Positions 54,274 through 64,000 of a stretch of 64,000 bases of DNA are shown here, one piece after another. Position numbers and translations under genes: made by a program. Numbering within the stretch: position 1 is the stretch's first letter; the number at the start of each line of letters is the position of its first letter. The notes beneath the pieces were generated by a model. The model had not been told where the DNA came from, searched no databases, and saw only the letters and a program-made list of their open reading frames with translations. This DNA comes from Metellina segmentata (lineage: Eukaryota > Arthropoda > Arachnida > Araneae > Tetragnathidae). The stretch lies in assembly GCA_947359465.1 (NCBI GenBank), contig OX375880.1:11168120-11232119 (forward strand), read 5' to 3'.

Positions 54274-56788
54274 TTGACGTAGATGTGGGGAGAGTGTTTG
54301 GGTGAAGTATTCCCATAGAAATTAACGTGCTGCCGAGCGAAGTGGGAGGGATTGTTGTAATTTCAAAGCTCCCAATCCAAGTTCTCAGAAGATGTAATTT
54401 CTAAGGAAATGAAAAGGTATTTGACTCAGATGGGGGGAGAGTGTTTTGTGTGAAGTATTCCCATAGAAATTAACGTGCTGCCGAGCGAGGTGGTAGGGAG
54501 CGTTGTAATTTCAAAGCTCCCAATCCAAGTTCTCAGGCCATGTAATTTCTAAGGGAATGAAAAGGTATTTGACTGAGATGTGGGGAGAGTGTTTTGTGAG
54601 AATTATTCCCATAGAAATTAACGTGCTGCCGAGCAAGGTGGTAGGGAGCGTTGTAATTTCAAAGCTCCCAATCCAAGTTCTCAGGCGATGTAATTTCTAA
54701 GGGAATAAAAAGGTATTTGACTGAGATGTGGGGAGAGTGTTTTGTGTGAAGTATTCCCATAGAAATTAACGTGCTGCCGAGCAAGGTGGTAGGGAGCGTT
54801 GTAATTTGAAAGCACCGAATCCAAGTTCTCAGTCGATCTAATTTCTAAGGGAATAAAAGGTATTTGACTGAGATGTGGGGAGAGTGTTTTGTGTGAAGTA
54901 TTCCCATAGAAATTAACGTCCTGCCGAGCGAGGTGGGAGGGAGCGTTGTAATTTCAAAGCTCCCAATCCAACTTCTCAGGCGATGTAATTTCTAAGGGAA
55001 TTAAAAGGTATTTGACTGAGATGTGGGGAGAGTGTTTTGTGTGAAGTATTCCCATAGAAATTAACGTGCTGCCGAGCGATATGGGAGGGAGCGTTGTAAT
55101 TTCAAAGCTCCCAATCCAAGTTCTCAGGCGATGTAATTTCTAAGGGAATGAAAAGGTATTTGACTGAGATGTGGGGAGAGTGTTTTGTGTGAAGTATTCC
55201 CATAGAAATTAACGTCCTGCCGAGCGAGGTGGGAGGGAGCGTTGTAATTTCAAAGCTCCCAATCCAACTTCTCAGGCGATGTAATTTCTAAGGAAATGAA
55301 AAGGTATTTGACTGAGATGTGGGGAGAGTGTTTTGTGTGAAGTATTCCCATAGAAATTAACGAGCTGCCGAGCGAGGCGGGAGGGAGCGTTGTAATTTCA
55401 AAGCTCCCAATCCAAGTTCTCAGGCGATGTAATTTCTAAGGGAATGAAAAGGTATTTGACTGAGATGTGGGGAGATTGTTTTGTGTGAAGTATTCTCATA
55501 GAAATTTAACGTGCTGCCGAGCGAGGTGGGAGGTATTGTTGTAATTTCAAAGCTCCCAATCCAAGTTCTCAGAAGATGTAATTTCTAAGGAAATGAAAAG
55601 GTATTTGACTCAGATGTGGGGAGAGTGTTTTGTGTGAAGTATTCCCATAGAAATTAACGTGCTGCCGAGCGAGGTGGGAGGGAGCGTTGTAATTTCAAAG
55701 CTCCCAATCCAAGTTCTCAGGCGATGTAATTTCTAAGGGAATGAAAAGGTATTTGACTGAGATGTGGGGAGAGTGTTTTGTGAGAATTATTCCCATAGAA
55801 ATTAACGTGCTGCCGATCAAGGTGGTAGGGAGCGTTGTAATTTCAAAGCTCCCAATCCAAGTTCTCAGGCTATGTAATTTCTAAGGGAATGAAAAGGTAT
55901 TTGACTGAGATGTGGGGAGAGTGTTTTGTGTGAAGTATTCCCATAGAAATTAACGTGCTGCCGAGCAAGGTGCTAGGGAGCGTTGTAATTTCAAAGCACC
56001 CAATCCAAGTTCTCAGGCGATCTAATTTCTAAGGGAATGAAAAGGTATTTGACTGAGATGTGGGGAGAGTGTTTTGTGTGAAGTATTCCCATAGAAATTA
56101 ACGTGCTGCCGAGCGAGGTGGGAGGAAGCGTTGTAATTTCAAAGCTCCCAATCCAAGTTCTCAGGCGATGTAATTTCTAAAGGAATGAAAATGTATTTGA
56201 CTGAGATGTGGGGAGAGTGTTTTGTGTGAAGTATTCCCATAGAAATAAACGTGCTGCCGAGCGAAATGGGAGGGAGCGTTGTAATTTCAAAGCTCCCAAT
56301 CCAAGTTCTCAGGCGATGTAATTTCTAAGGGAATGAAAAGGTATTTGACTGAGATGTGGGGAGAGTGTTTTGTGTGAAGTATTCCCATAGAAATTAACGT
56401 GCTGCCGAGCGAGGTGGGAGGAAGCGTTGTAATTTCAAAGCACCCAAACCAAGTTCTCAGGCGATGTAATTTCTAAGGGAATGAAAAGGTATTTGACTGA
56501 GATGTGAGGAGAGTGTTTTGTGTGAAGTATTCCCATAGAAATTAACGTGCTGCCGAGCGAAATGGGAGGGAGCGTTGTGATTTCAAAGCTCCCAATCCAA
56601 GTTCTCAGGCGATGTAATTTCTAAGGGAATGAAAAGGTATTTGACTGAGATGTGGGGAGAGTGTTTTGTGTGAAGTATTCCCATAGAAATTAACGTGCTG
56701 CCGAGCGAGGTGGGAGTTAGCGTTGTAATTTCAAAGCTCCCAATCCAAGTTCTCAGGCGATGTAATTTCTAAGGGAATGAAAAGGTAT
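54274..56788. repeat. Satellite subarray leading into the regular 11-mer
   Basis: This is a satellite-only stretch of mixed types: GGTGGTAGGG, GAGAATTATT, AGCACCGAATCC (about 54,812), GCGATATGGG (about 55,077), and CGAGCTGCC with GAGGCGGG (about 55,371; also at 43.1 and 47.5 kb). The GATTGTTTTG, GGTGCTAGGG, GGGAGGAAGC, AAATAAACG, GAGGAGAG and GGGAGTTAGC series follows. The GAATAAAAGG at about 54,852 lacks one base. Confidence 0.75.
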
Positions 56789-59008
56789 TTGACTCAGATG
56801 TGGGGAGAGTGTTTTGTGTGAAGTATTCCCACAGAAATTAACGTCCTGCCGAGCGAGGTGGGAGGGAGCGTTGTAATTTCAAAGCTCCCAATCCAAGTTA
56901 TCAGGCGATGTAATTTCTAAGGGAATGAAAAGGTATTTGACTGAGATGTGGGGAGAGTATTTTGTGTGAAGTATTCCCATAGAAATTTAACGTGCTGCCG
57001 AGCGAGGTGGGAGGGATTGTTGTAATTTCAAAGCTCCCAATCCAAGTTCTCAGAAGATGTAATTTTTAAGGAAATGAAAAGGTATTTGACTCAGATGTGG
57101 GGAGAGTGTTTTGTGTGAAGTATTCCCATAGAAATTAACGTGCTGCCGAGCGAGGTGGTAGGGAGCGTTGTAATTTCAAAGCTCCCAATCCAAGTTCTCA
57201 GGCGATGTAATTTCTAAGGGAATGAAAAGGTATTTGACTGAGATGTGGGGAGAGTGTTTTGTGAGAATTATTCCCATAGAAATTAACGTGCTGCCGAGCG
57301 AGGTGGGAGGGAGCGTTGTAATTTCAAAGCTCCCAATCCAAGTTCTCAGGCGATGTAATTTCTAAGGGAATTTAAAGGTATTTGACTCAGATGTGGGGAG
57401 AGTGTTTTGTGTGAAGTATTCCCATAGAAATTAACGTCCTGCCAAGCGAGGTGGGAGGGAGCGTTGTAATTTCAAAGCTCCCAATCCAACTTCTCAGGCG
57501 ATGTAATTTCTAAGGGAATTAAAAGGTATTTGACGTAGATGTGGGGAGAGTGTTTGGGTGAAGTATTCCCATAGAAATTAACGTGCGGCCGAGCGAGGTG
57601 GGAGGGAGCGTTGTAATTTCAAAGCACCCAATCCAACTTCTCAAGCGATGTAATTTCTAAGGGAATGAAAAGGTATTTGACTGAGATGTGGGGAGAGTGT
57701 TTTGTGTGAATTATTCCCATAGAAATTAACGTGCTGCCGAGCAAGGTGGTAGGGAGCGTTGTAATTTCAAAGCTCCCAATCCAAGTTCTCAGGCGATGTA
57801 ATTTCTAAGGGAATGAAAAGGTATTTGACTGAGATGTGGGGAGAGTATTTTGTGTGAAGTATTCCCATAGAAATTAACGTCCTGCCAAGCGAGGTGGGAG
57901 GGAGCGTTGTAATTTCAAAGCACCCAATCCAACTTCTCAAGCGATGTAATTTCTAAGGGAATTTAAAGGTATTTGACTCAGATGTGGGGAGAGTGTTTTG
58001 TGTGAAGTATTCCCATAGAAATTAACGTCCTGCCAAGCGAGGTGGGAGGGAGCGTTGTAATTTCAAAGCTCCCAATCCAACTTCTCAGGCGATGTAATTT
58101 CTAAGGGAATTAAAAGGTATTTGACGTAGATGTGGGGAGAGTGTTTGGGTGAAGTATTCCCATAGAAATTAACGTGCGGCCGAGCGAGGTGGGAGGGAGC
58201 GTTGTAATTTCAAAGCACCCAATCCAACTTCTCAAGCGATGTAATTTCTAAGGGAATGAAAAGGTATTTGACTGAGATGTGGGGAGAGTGTTTTGTGTGA
58301 AGTATTCCCATAGAAATTAACGAGCTGCCGAGCGAGGTGGGAGGGAGCGTTGTAATTTCAAAGCTCCCAATCCAAGTTCTCAGGCGATGTAATTTCTAAG
58401 GGAATGAAAAGGTATTTGACTGAGATGTGGGGAGATTGTTTTGTGTGAAGTATTCTCATAGAAATTTAACGTGCTGCCGAGCGAGGTGGGAGGGATTGTT
58501 GTAATTTCAAAGCTCCCAATCCAAGTTCTCAGAAGATGTAATTTCTAAGGAAATGAAAAGGTATTTGACTCAGATGTGGGGAGAGTGTTTTGTGTGAAGT
58601 ATTCCCATAGAAATTAACGTGCTGCCGAGGGAGGTGGGAGGGAGCGTTGTAATTTCAAAGCTCCCAATCCAAGTTCTCAGGCGATGTAATTTCTAAGGGA
58701 ATGAAAAGGTATTTGATTGAGATGTGGGGAGAGTGTTTTGTGAGAATTATTCCCATAGAAATTAACGTGCTGCCGAGCAAGGTGGTAGGGAGCGTTGTAA
58801 TTTCAAAGCTCCCAATCCAAGTTCTCAGGCGATGTAATTTCTAAGGGAATGAAAAGGTATTTGACTGAGATGTGGGGAGAGTGTTTTGTGTGAAGTATTC
58901 CCATAGAAATTAACGTGCTGCCGAGCGAGGTGGGAGTTAGCGTTGTAATTTCAAAGCTCCCAATCCAAGTTCTCAGGCGATGTAATTTCTAAGGGAATGA
59001 AAAGGTAT
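56789..59008. repeat. Higher-order repeat unit 0: 11-mer expanded to 15 monomers
   Basis: The base order of the right-hand unit is: 1 CCCACAG/CGTCCTGCC/GTTATCAGG; 2 GAGAGTATTTTG/AAATTTAACG/GTAATTTTTAAGG; 3 GGTGGTAGGG; 4 GAGAATTATT/GAATTTAAAGG; 5 CGTCCTGCCAAGCG/AACTTCTC; 6 TTGACGTAG/GTTTGGGTG/CGTGCGGCC; 7 CGAGCTGCC; 8 GATTGTTTTG/ATTCTCATAG; 9 GCCGAGGGAGG; 10 GATTGAGATG/GAGAATTATT/GAGCAAGG; 11 GGGAGTTAGC. Unit 0 is 2,220 bp because four extra monomers (about 57,672-58,260) follow monomer 6. They include one that joins a GAGAGTATTTTG start to a CCAAGCG/AACTTCTCAAGCG body. Confidence 0.85.
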
Positions 59009-60490
59009 TTGACTCAGATGTGGGGAGAGTGTTTTGTGTGAAGTATTCCCACAGAAATTAACGTCCTGCCGAGCGAGGTGGGAGGGAGCGTTGTAATTTC
59101 AAAGCTCCCAATCCAAGTTATCAGGCGATGTAATTTCTAAGGGAATGAAAAGGTATTTGACTGAGATGTGGGGAGAGTATTTTGTGTGAAGTATATTCCC
59201 ATAGAAATTTAACGTGCTGCCGAGCGAGGTGGGAGGGATTGTTGTAATTTCAAAGCTCCCAATCCAAGTTCTCAGAAGATGTAATTTTTAAGGAAATGAA
59301 AAGGTATTTGACTCAGATGTGGGGAGAGTGTTTTGTGTGAAGTATTCCCATAGAAATTAACGTGCTGCCGAGCGAGGTGGTAGGGAGCGTTGTAATTTCA
59401 AAGCTCCCAATCCAAGTTCTCAGGCGATGTAATTTCTAAGGGAATGAAAAGGTATTTGACTGAGATGTGGGGAGAGTGTTTTGTGAGAATTATTCCCATA
59501 GAAATTAACGTGCTGCCGAGCGAGGTGGGAGGGAGCGTTGTAATTTCAAAGCTCCCAATCCAAGTTCTCAGGCGATGTAATTTCTAAGGGAATTTAAAGG
59601 TATTTGACTCAGATGTGGGGAGAGTGTTTTGTGTGAAGTATTCCCATAGAAATTAACGTCCTGCCAAGCGAGGTGGGAGGGAGCGTTGTAATTTCAAAGC
59701 TCCCAATCCAACTTCTCAGGCGATGTAATTTCTAAGGGAATTAAAAGGTATTTGACGTAGATGTGGGGAGAGTGTTTGGGTGAAGTATTCCCATAGAAAT
59801 TAACGTGCGGCCGAGCGAGGTGGGAGGGAGCGTTGTAATTTCAAAGCACCCAATCCAACTTCTCAGGCGATGTAATTTCTAAGGGAATGAAAAGGTATTT
59901 GACTGAGATGTGGGGAGAGTGTTTTGTGTGAAGTATTCCCATAGAAATTAACGAGCTGCCGAGCGAGGTGGGAGGGAGCGTTGTAATTTCAAAGCTCCCA
60001 ATCCAAGTTCTCAGGCGATGTAATTTCTAAGGAAATGAAAAGGTATTTGACTCAGATGTGGGGAGAGTGTTTTGTGTGAAGTATTCCCATAGAAATTAAC
60101 GTGCTGCCGAGGGAGGTGGGAGGGAGCGTTGTAATTTCAAAGCTCCCAATCCAAGTTCTCAGGCGATGTAATTTCTAAGGGAATGAAAAGGTATTTGATT
60201 GAGATGTGGGGAGAGTGTTTTGTGAGAATTATTCCCATAGAAATTAACGTGCTGCCGAGCAAGGTGGTAGGGAGCGTTGTAATTTCAAAGCTCCCAATCC
60301 AAGTTCTCAGGCGATGTAATTTCTAAGGGAATGAAAAGGTATTTGACTGAGATGTGGGGAGAGTGTTTTGTGTGAAGTATTCCCATAGAAATTAACGTGC
60401 TGCCGAGCGAGGTGGGAGTTAGCGTTGTAATTTCAAAGCTCCCAATCCAAGTTCTCAGGCGATGTAATTTCTAAGGGAATGAAAAGGTAT
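59009..60490. repeat. Higher-order repeat unit 1 (10 monomers, monomer 8 lost)
   Basis: This follows the unit-0 order but is 1,482 bp. Monomer 7 (CGAGCTGCC) ends with AAGGAAATG, the ending typical of monomer 8, and runs straight into monomer 9. A one-monomer deletion by exchange between 7 and 8 explains this. Monomer 2 has a private AT insertion, GAAGTATATTCCC (59,192), which is shared with unit 2 but not with units 0 and 3. Confidence 0.88.
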
Positions 60491-62121
60491 TTGACTCAGA
60501 TGTGGGGAGAGTGTTTTGTGTGAAGTATTCCCACAGAAATTAACGTCCTGCCGAGCGAGGTGGGAGGGAGCGTTGTAATTTCAAAGCTCCCAATCCAAGT
60601 TATCAGGCGATGTAATTTCTAAGGGAATGAAAAGGTATTTGACTGAGATGTGGGGAGAGTATTTTGTGTGAAGTATATTCCCATAGAAATTTAACGTGCT
60701 GCCGAGCGAGGTGGGAGGGATTGTTGTAATTTCAAAGCTCCCAATCCAAGTTCTCAGAAGATGTAATTTTTAAGGAAATGAAAAGGTATTTGACTCAGAT
60801 GTGGGGAGAGTGTTTTGTGTGAAGTATTCCCATAGAAATTAACGTGCTGCCGAGCGAGGTGGTAGGGAGCGTTGTAATTTCAAAGCTCCCAATCCAAGTT
60901 CTCAGGCGATGTAATTTCTAAGGGAATGAAAAGGTATTTGACTGAGATGTGGGGAGAGTGTTTTGTGAGAATTATTCCCATAGAAATTAACGTGCTGCCG
61001 AGCGAGGTGGGAGGGAGCGTTGTAATTTCAAAGCTCCCAATCCAAGTTCTCAGGCGATGTAATTTCTAAGGGAATTTAAAGGTATTTGACTCAGATGTGG
61101 GGAGAGTGTTTTGTGTGAAGTATTCCCATAGAAATTAACGTCCTGCCAAGCGAGGTGGGAGGGAGCGTTGTAATTTCAAAGCTCCCAATCCAACTTCTCA
61201 GGCGATGTAATTTCTAAGGGAATTAAAAGGTATTTGACGTAGATGTGGGGAGAGTGTTTGGGTGAAGTATTCCCATAGAAATTAACGTGCGGCCGAGCGA
61301 GGTGGGAGGGAGCGTTGTAATTTCAAAGCACCCAATCCAACTTCTCAGGCGATGTAATTTCTAAGGGAATGAAAAGGTATTTGACTGAGATGTGGGGAGA
61401 GTGTTTTGTGTGAAGTATTCCCATAGAAATTAACGAGCTGCCGAGCGAGGTGGGAGGGAGCGTTGTAATTTCAAAGCTCCCAATCCAAGTTCTCAGGCGA
61501 TGTAATTTCTAAGGGAATGAAAAGGTATTTGACTGAGATGTGGGGAGATTGTTTTGTGTGAAGTATTCTCATAGAAATTTAACGTGCTGCCGAGCGAGGT
61601 GGGAGGGATTGTTGTAATTTCAAAGCTCCCATTCCAAGTTCTCAGAAGATGTAATTTCTAAGGAAATGAAAAGGTATTTGACTCAGATGTGGGGACTGTG
61701 TTTTGTGTGAAGTATTCCCATAGAAATTAACGTGCTGCCGAGGGAGGTGGGAGGGAGCGTTGTAATTTCAAAGCTCCCAATCCAAGTTCTCAGGCGATGT
61801 AATTTCTAAGGGAATGAAAAGGTATTTGATTGAGATGTGGGGAGAGTGTTTTGTGAGAATTATTCCCATAGAAATTAACGTGCTGCCGAGCAAGGTGGTA
61901 GGGAGCGTTGTAATTTCAAAGCTCCCAATCCAAGTTCTCAGGCGATGTAATTTCTAAGGGAATGAAAAGGTATTTGACTGAGATGTGGGGAGAGTGTTTT
62001 GTGTGAAGTATTCCCATAGAAATTAACGTGCTGCCGAGCAAGGTGCTAGGGAGCGTTGTAATTTCAAAGCACCCAATCCAAGTTCTCAGGCGATCTAATT
62101 TCTAAGGGAATGAAAAGGTAT
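60491..62121. repeat. Higher-order repeat unit 2 (11 monomers, 1,631 bp)
   Basis: This is a complete 11-monomer unit. It shares the GAAGTATATTCCC insertion with unit 1. Monomer 8 is present (about 61,540) with a private CCCATTCCAAG, and monomer 9 carries GGGGACTGTG. The eleventh position is occupied by a GGTGCTAGGG/AGCACCC/GATCTAATTT monomer instead of GGGAGTTAGC. Confidence 0.88.
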
Positions 62122-63750
62122 TTGACTGAGATGTGGGGAGAGTGTTTTGTGTGAAGTATTCCCACAGAAATTAACGTCCTGCCGAGCGAGGTGGGAGGGA
62201 GCGTTGTAATTTCAAAGCTCCCAATCCAAGTTATCAGGCGATGTAATTTCTAAGGGAATGAAAAGGTATTTGACTGAGATGTGGGGAGAGTATTTTGTGT
62301 GAAGTATTCCCATAGAAATTTAACGTGCTGCCGAGCGAGGTGGGAGGGATTGTTGTAATTTCAAAGCTCCCAATCCAAGTTCTCAGAAGATGTAATTTTT
62401 AAGGAAATGAAAAGGTATTTGACTCAGATGTGGGGAGAGTGTTTTGTGTGAAGTATTCCCATAGAAATTAACGTGCTGCCGAGCGAGGTGGTAGGGAGCG
62501 TTGTAATTTCAAAGCTCCCAATCCAAGTTCTCAGGCGATGTAATTTCTAAGGGAATGAAAAGGTATTTGACTGAGATGTGGGGAGAGTGTTTTGTGAGAA
62601 TTATTCCCATAGAAATTAACGTGCTGCCGAGCGAGGTGGGAGGGAGCGTTGTAATTTCAAAGCTCCCAATCCAAGTTCTCAGGCGATGTAATTTCTAAGG
62701 GAATTTAAAGGTATTTGACTCAGATGTGGGGAGAGTGTTTTGTGTGAAGTATTCCCATAGAAATTAACGTCCTGCCAAGCGAGGTGGGAGGGAGCGTTGT
62801 AATTTCAAAGCTCCCAATCCAACTTCTCAGGCGATGTAATTTCTAAGGGAATTAAAAGGTATTTGACGTAGATGTGGGGAGAGTGTTTGGGTGAAGTATT
62901 CCCATAGAAATTAACGTGCGGCCGAGCGAGGTGGGAGGGAGCGTTGTAATTTCAAAGCACCCAATCCAACTTCTCAGGCGATGTAATTTCTAAGGGAATG
63001 AAAAGGTATTTGACTGAGATGTGGGGAGAGTGTTTTGTGTGAAGTATTCCCATAGAAATTAACGAGCTGCCGAGCGAGGTGGGAGGGAGCGTTGTAATTT
63101 CAAAGCTCCCAATCCAAGTTCTCAGGCGATGTAATTTCTAAGGGAATGAAAAGGTATTTGACTGAGATGTGGGGAGATTGTTTTGTGTGAAGTATTCTCA
63201 TAGAAATTTAACGTGCTGCCGAGCGAGGTGGGAGGGATTGTTGTAATTTCAAAGCTCCCATTCCAAGTTCTCAGAAGATGTAATTTCTAAGGAAATGAAA
63301 AGGTATTTGACTCAGATGTGGGGACTGTGTTTTGTGTGAAGTATTCCCATAGAAATTAACGTGCTGCCGAGGGAGGTGGGAGGGAGCGTTGTAATTTCAA
63401 AGCTCCCAATCCAAGTTCTCAGGCGATGTAATTTCTAAGGGAATGAAAAGGTATTTGACTGAGATGTGGGGAGAGTGTTTTGTGAGAATTATTCCCATAG
63501 AAATTAACGTGCTGCCGAGCAAGGTGGTAGGGAGCGTTGTAATTTCAAAGCTCCCAATCCAAGTTCTCAGGCGATGTAATTTCTAAGGGAATGAAAAGGT
63601 ATTTGACTGAGATGTGGGGAGAGTGTTTTGTGTGAAGTATTCCCATAGAAATTAACGTGCTGCCGAGCAAGGTGCTAGGGAGCGTTGTAATTTCAAAGCA
63701 CCCAATCCAAGTTCTCAGGCGATCTAATTTCTAAGGGAATGAAAAGGTAT
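62122..63750. repeat. Higher-order repeat unit 3 (11 monomers, 1,629 bp)
   Basis: This has the same order as unit 2, including CCCATTCCAAG in monomer 8, GGGGACTGTG in monomer 9 and the GGTGCTAGGG eleventh monomer. It lacks the AT insertion of units 1 and 2 in monomer 2, and monomer 10 reads GACTGAGATG rather than GATTGAGATG. Units 2 and 3 are therefore closest over their second halves. Confidence 0.88.
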
Positions 63751-64000
63751 TTGACTGAGATGTGGGGAGAGTGTTTTGTGTGAAGTATTCCCATAGAAAT
63801 TAACGTGCTGCCGAGCGAGGTGGGAGGAAGCGTTGTAATTTCAAAGCTCCCAATCCAAGTTCTCAGGCGATGTAATTTCTAAGGGAATGAAAAGCTATTT
63901 GACTGAGATGTGGGGAGAGTGTTTTGTGTGAAGTATTCCCATAGAAATAAACGTGCTACCGAGCGAAATGGGAGGGAGCGTTGTAATTTCAAAGCTCCCA
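63751..64000. repeat. Two further monomers, the last cut by the window end
   Basis: A GGGAGGAAGC monomer (63,751-63,898, ending in a private AAAAGCTAT) is followed by a truncated AAATAAACG/GCTACCGAGCGAAATGGG monomer. The array continues beyond the window, because no flanking unique DNA is reached. Confidence 0.9.

Larger units (their letters stand above)
1..64000. repeat. Tandem satellite array, ~148-bp monomer, ~432 copies
   Basis: The whole window is head-to-tail copies of one monomer. The anchor TTGACTGAGATG, or its variants with CTCAG, CGTAG or CTCATATG, recurs about every 148 bases from base 1 to base 63,899, and the last monomer is cut by the window end. All copies face the same way. 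Divergence between neighbours is a few substitutions plus indels of 1-7 bp, and spacing between like types is almost always an integer number of monomers. I see no unique DNA, transposon, inverted segment or gene. Length, homogeneity and a monomer near nucleosome-core size fit heterochromatic satellite of a eukaryote. Centromeric function is possible but not shown by sequence. I cannot assign it to a named satellite family or to a species. Confidence 0.98.

Noticed and set aside
1..64000. CRISPR array
   Set aside because: There are no short repeats alternating with unique spacers. The whole 148-bp unit repeats continuously and the variation is substitutional.
1..64000. CENP-B box within the monomer
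   Set aside because: I found no match to the core pattern TTCG....A..CGGG. CGGG appears only in occasional variants such as GAGGCGGG, without the TTCG half.
1..64000. rDNA intergenic-spacer subrepeats or telomeric repeats
   Set aside because: No rRNA, promoter or unique spacer sequence interrupts 64 kb, far longer than normal spacer subrepeat tracts, and there is no telomere-type 6-7 bp repeat.
1..64000. G-quadruplex in each monomer
   Set aside because: The G-runs GGGG (14-17) and GGTGGGAGGG (69-78) are about 50 bp apart, and neither stretch alone has four runs of three G. A canonical quadruplex is not supported.
1..64000. Transposable-element insertion or inversion breakpoint
   Set aside because: Every 148-bp step could be read in the same orientation with no foreign segment. 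The irregular places (37,385, 40,563, 45,549-46,270, 57,672-58,260) are all still satellite.
1..64000. A hidden protein-coding or RNA-based system
   Set aside because: There are no coding regions above chance, no tRNA or rRNA, and no operon-like structure. The unusual content is the repeat architecture itself.

Overview
The window is one uninterrupted satellite-DNA array. From base 1 to base 64,000 it consists of head-to-tail copies of a single monomer of about 148 bp, roughly 432 copies by my count. All lie in the same orientation. I found no transposon, unique spacer, inverted block, RNA gene or credible protein-coding gene. A homogenised tandem array of this length with a near-nucleosomal monomer is typical of centromeric or pericentromeric/subtelomeric heterochromatin of a eukaryote, and many plant satellites look like this. 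I do not recognise the monomer as a named family, so lineage and chromosomal position are inference only.

The consensus monomer (exact example at 16,527-16,674) is about 45 % G+C and strongly G-rich on the given strand (45 G, 21 C by hand count). It has five CpG sites and an internal dyad architecture. Two 16-bp arms matching at 15 of 16 positions as an inverted repeat flank a smaller hairpin, and both share nearly the same axis.

Monomers fall into recognisable types defined by diagnostic substitutions and small indels, and the types recur in ordered blocks. Region by region: 1-7.7 kb is a distinct 'dialect' with 4-, 9- and 12-monomer duplications and 7-bp-deleted monomers. 7.7-13.1 kb carries an 11-monomer tandem duplication (offset 1,627 bp). 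13.1-16.7 kb is built on two alternating types with 2- and 3-monomer steps. 16.7-20.4 kb holds a 3-monomer duplication and a 12-monomer tandem duplication with no difference visible to me between copies (1,777 bp each). 20.4-31.3 kb is a shuffled set of the later higher-order-repeat types. 31.3-34.9 kb holds a 445-bp and a 1,185-bp tandem duplication, both apparently identical between copies. 34.7-36.5 kb is a copy of 26.3-28.1 kb. 37.4-39.1 kb repeats 8.3-10.4 kb. 39.5-41.7 kb is copied at 43.3-45.5 kb (offset 3,848 bp). 48.9-56.8 kb is mixed, with two 4-monomer duplications. 56.8-63.8 kb settles into a regular 11-monomer (~1.63 kb) higher-order repeat.

No genes work together here. What the sequence records is satellite evolution: in-register unequal exchange producing integer-monomer duplications, local spread of new variants, and hybrid monomers at exchange points. 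All offsets and mutation counts come from reading by eye, and 'identical' means no difference was noticed.
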